Assembly: GCF_003034915.1 (NCBI RefSeq)
Contig: NZ_PZJX01000029.1
Coordinates: forward strand, 62,001 to 126,000
From: Mesorhizobium helmanticense
GTDB lineage: Bacteria; Pseudomonadota; Alphaproteobacteria; Rhizobiales; Rhizobiaceae
Direction of reading: 5' to 3'
DNA length: 64,000 nucleotides
Position numbers and translations under genes: made by a program. How positions within the stretch are numbered: the first letter of the stretch is position 1; each line of letters starts with the position of its first letter. Shown here one piece after another: positions 63,380-64,000 of this stretch. The notes beneath the pieces were generated by a model that was not told the DNA's origin, searched no databases, and saw only the letters and a program-made list of their open reading frames with translations.

Positions 63380-64000
63380 TCAGGCGAAGGCCCAGATGTC
63401 CTCGGCCTGGAAGCCGACCTGGTAGCCGGCGGTCTTCAGCTTGACCACGACCTGGCCGATCTCAGTCGCCGGCAGCGCACCGACCTCGACCTTGATCATG
63501 CCTGGACGGTAGCGCTGGAGATCGAGCTGCTCGAAGACGATCCAGTCGGCCCCTTCGCAATCGACGAGGAAGGCATCAATATGGGTGATGCCGTTGCGGT
63601 CGAGCAGTGTCTGCAAAGTCTCCGACGGCACTTCTATGTCCCTGAGATGCGGCGCGAACTTGTTGAAGTTGGCATCGGCCTCGCCCCAGGCATTCTTGCC
63701 CGACATCAAATTGGTGTCGGTCACCGACGAACAGCCGATGAACTCGATCGGCAACGTGCCGGCCTCGAGTGCCGCGGCATCGAAAGTGTGGACGGTGATC
63801 GTCCCCTTGGTCCTGGTCACCGCGACTGGTTCGATGGTGAAGCGCTCAGTGTCCGGGTAATTGGCACGCAGCCGCTTCTGGTTGTACGGGATCGGCTCGA
63901 CCAGCATGGCGCGAGCGCGCGGGATGCGGTGCAGCCAGGGCGTCACGTCATCGAACAGCGCGCCATCGCAGGCGCCGACATTGACCATCTGGAACGGCCT
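63380..64000 (-). CDS. FkbM family methyltransferase, 5' truncated by window
   Basis: About 206 visible residues; the frame continues past the window edge (residues before MVNVGACDG read RPFQ), so the start is outside. SAM-binding motif NVGACDG, and later the FkbM signature IDAFLVDCEGADWIVFEQLD. Methylates a sugar or other hydroxyl. The full gene is likely about 230-260 residues. Substrate unknown. Confidence 0.75.
   Translation of the reverse strand, partial: RPFQMVNVGACDGALFDDVTPWLHRIPRARAMLVEPIPYNQKRLRANYPDTERFTIEPVAVTRTKGTITVHTFDAAALEAGTLPIEFIGCSSVTDTNLMSGKNAWGEADANFNKFAPHLRDIEVPSETLQTLLDRNGITHIDAFLVDCEGADWIVFEQLDLQRYRPGMIKVEVGALPATEIGQVVVKLKTAGYQVGFQAEDIWAFA

Overview
The window looks like a chromosomal segment of a Rhizobiales alphaproteobacterium, most likely Mesorhizobium or a close relative. 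Reasons: high GC coding sequence with strong GC3 bias, the rhizobial very-long-chain fatty acid lipid A cluster (fabF2XL-fabF1XL-adhXL-lpxXL), DUF1127 proteins, a GlxA-type AraC regulator, and several intergenic palindromic elements of the kind common in this order. I see no rRNA, tRNA, CRISPR, transposase or phage genes.

Layout. 1-4.2 kb: 3' part of the lipid A very-long-chain acylation operon. 4.3-12.4 kb: L,D-transpeptidase, M20 amidohydrolase, a complete peptide/nickel-type ABC importer (with a 50-bp inverted repeat between binding protein and permease), TerB-like protein and a small membrane protein. 12.5-27.1 kb: AraC regulator, VOC protein, a large palindromic element, cobQ preceded by a DMSP-lyase-like cupin, isobutyryl-CoA dehydrogenase plus mmsB, a candidate structured RNA, class III aminotransferase, prolyl oligopeptidase, two MFS paralogues and a phospholipase D-like protein.

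27.3-54.9 kb is the most interesting part: a dispersed one-carbon/methylated-amine region. It has two non-pyrrolysine MttB-type methyltransferases (27348-28925 and 43623-45197), a cognate B12-binding corrinoid protein (45463-46161), a DUF1638 protein, an overlapping trio of Virulence_fact-family protein, MetV-like protein and MetF (49799-51778), a methyl-THF:corrinoid methyltransferase (51858-52829) and a RACE/ASKHA reductive activator of corrinoid enzymes (52840-54909). Around these lie a dimethylglycine/sarcosine dehydrogenase-type flavoprotein, a betaine-homocysteine methyltransferase (bmt), a DddP-type M24 enzyme with the full DMSP-lyase residue set, a PhnD-like binding protein, a desaturase and an XRE regulator. 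58.4-63.2 kb adds a GlxA/GbdR-type regulator and a second FAD-GcvT oxidoreductase.

How it could work together (inference): MttB-type enzymes move a methyl group from a quaternary amine such as a betaine to the corrinoid protein; the methyltransferase passes it to tetrahydrofolate; MetVF oxidises methyl-THF to methylene-THF; RACE rescues Co(II) corrinoid; the flavoproteins take off the remaining N-methyl groups onto THF; bmt uses betaine methyl for methionine; CobQ helps supply cobalamin. One identical 20-bp palindrome lies in front of both bmt and the methyltransferase-RACE pair, and a TTTGCGAC-type motif lies in front of glxA, the mttB2/mttC divergent promoter and other genes. Both suggest shared regulation. 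The window ends inside an FkbM-type methyltransferase gene.
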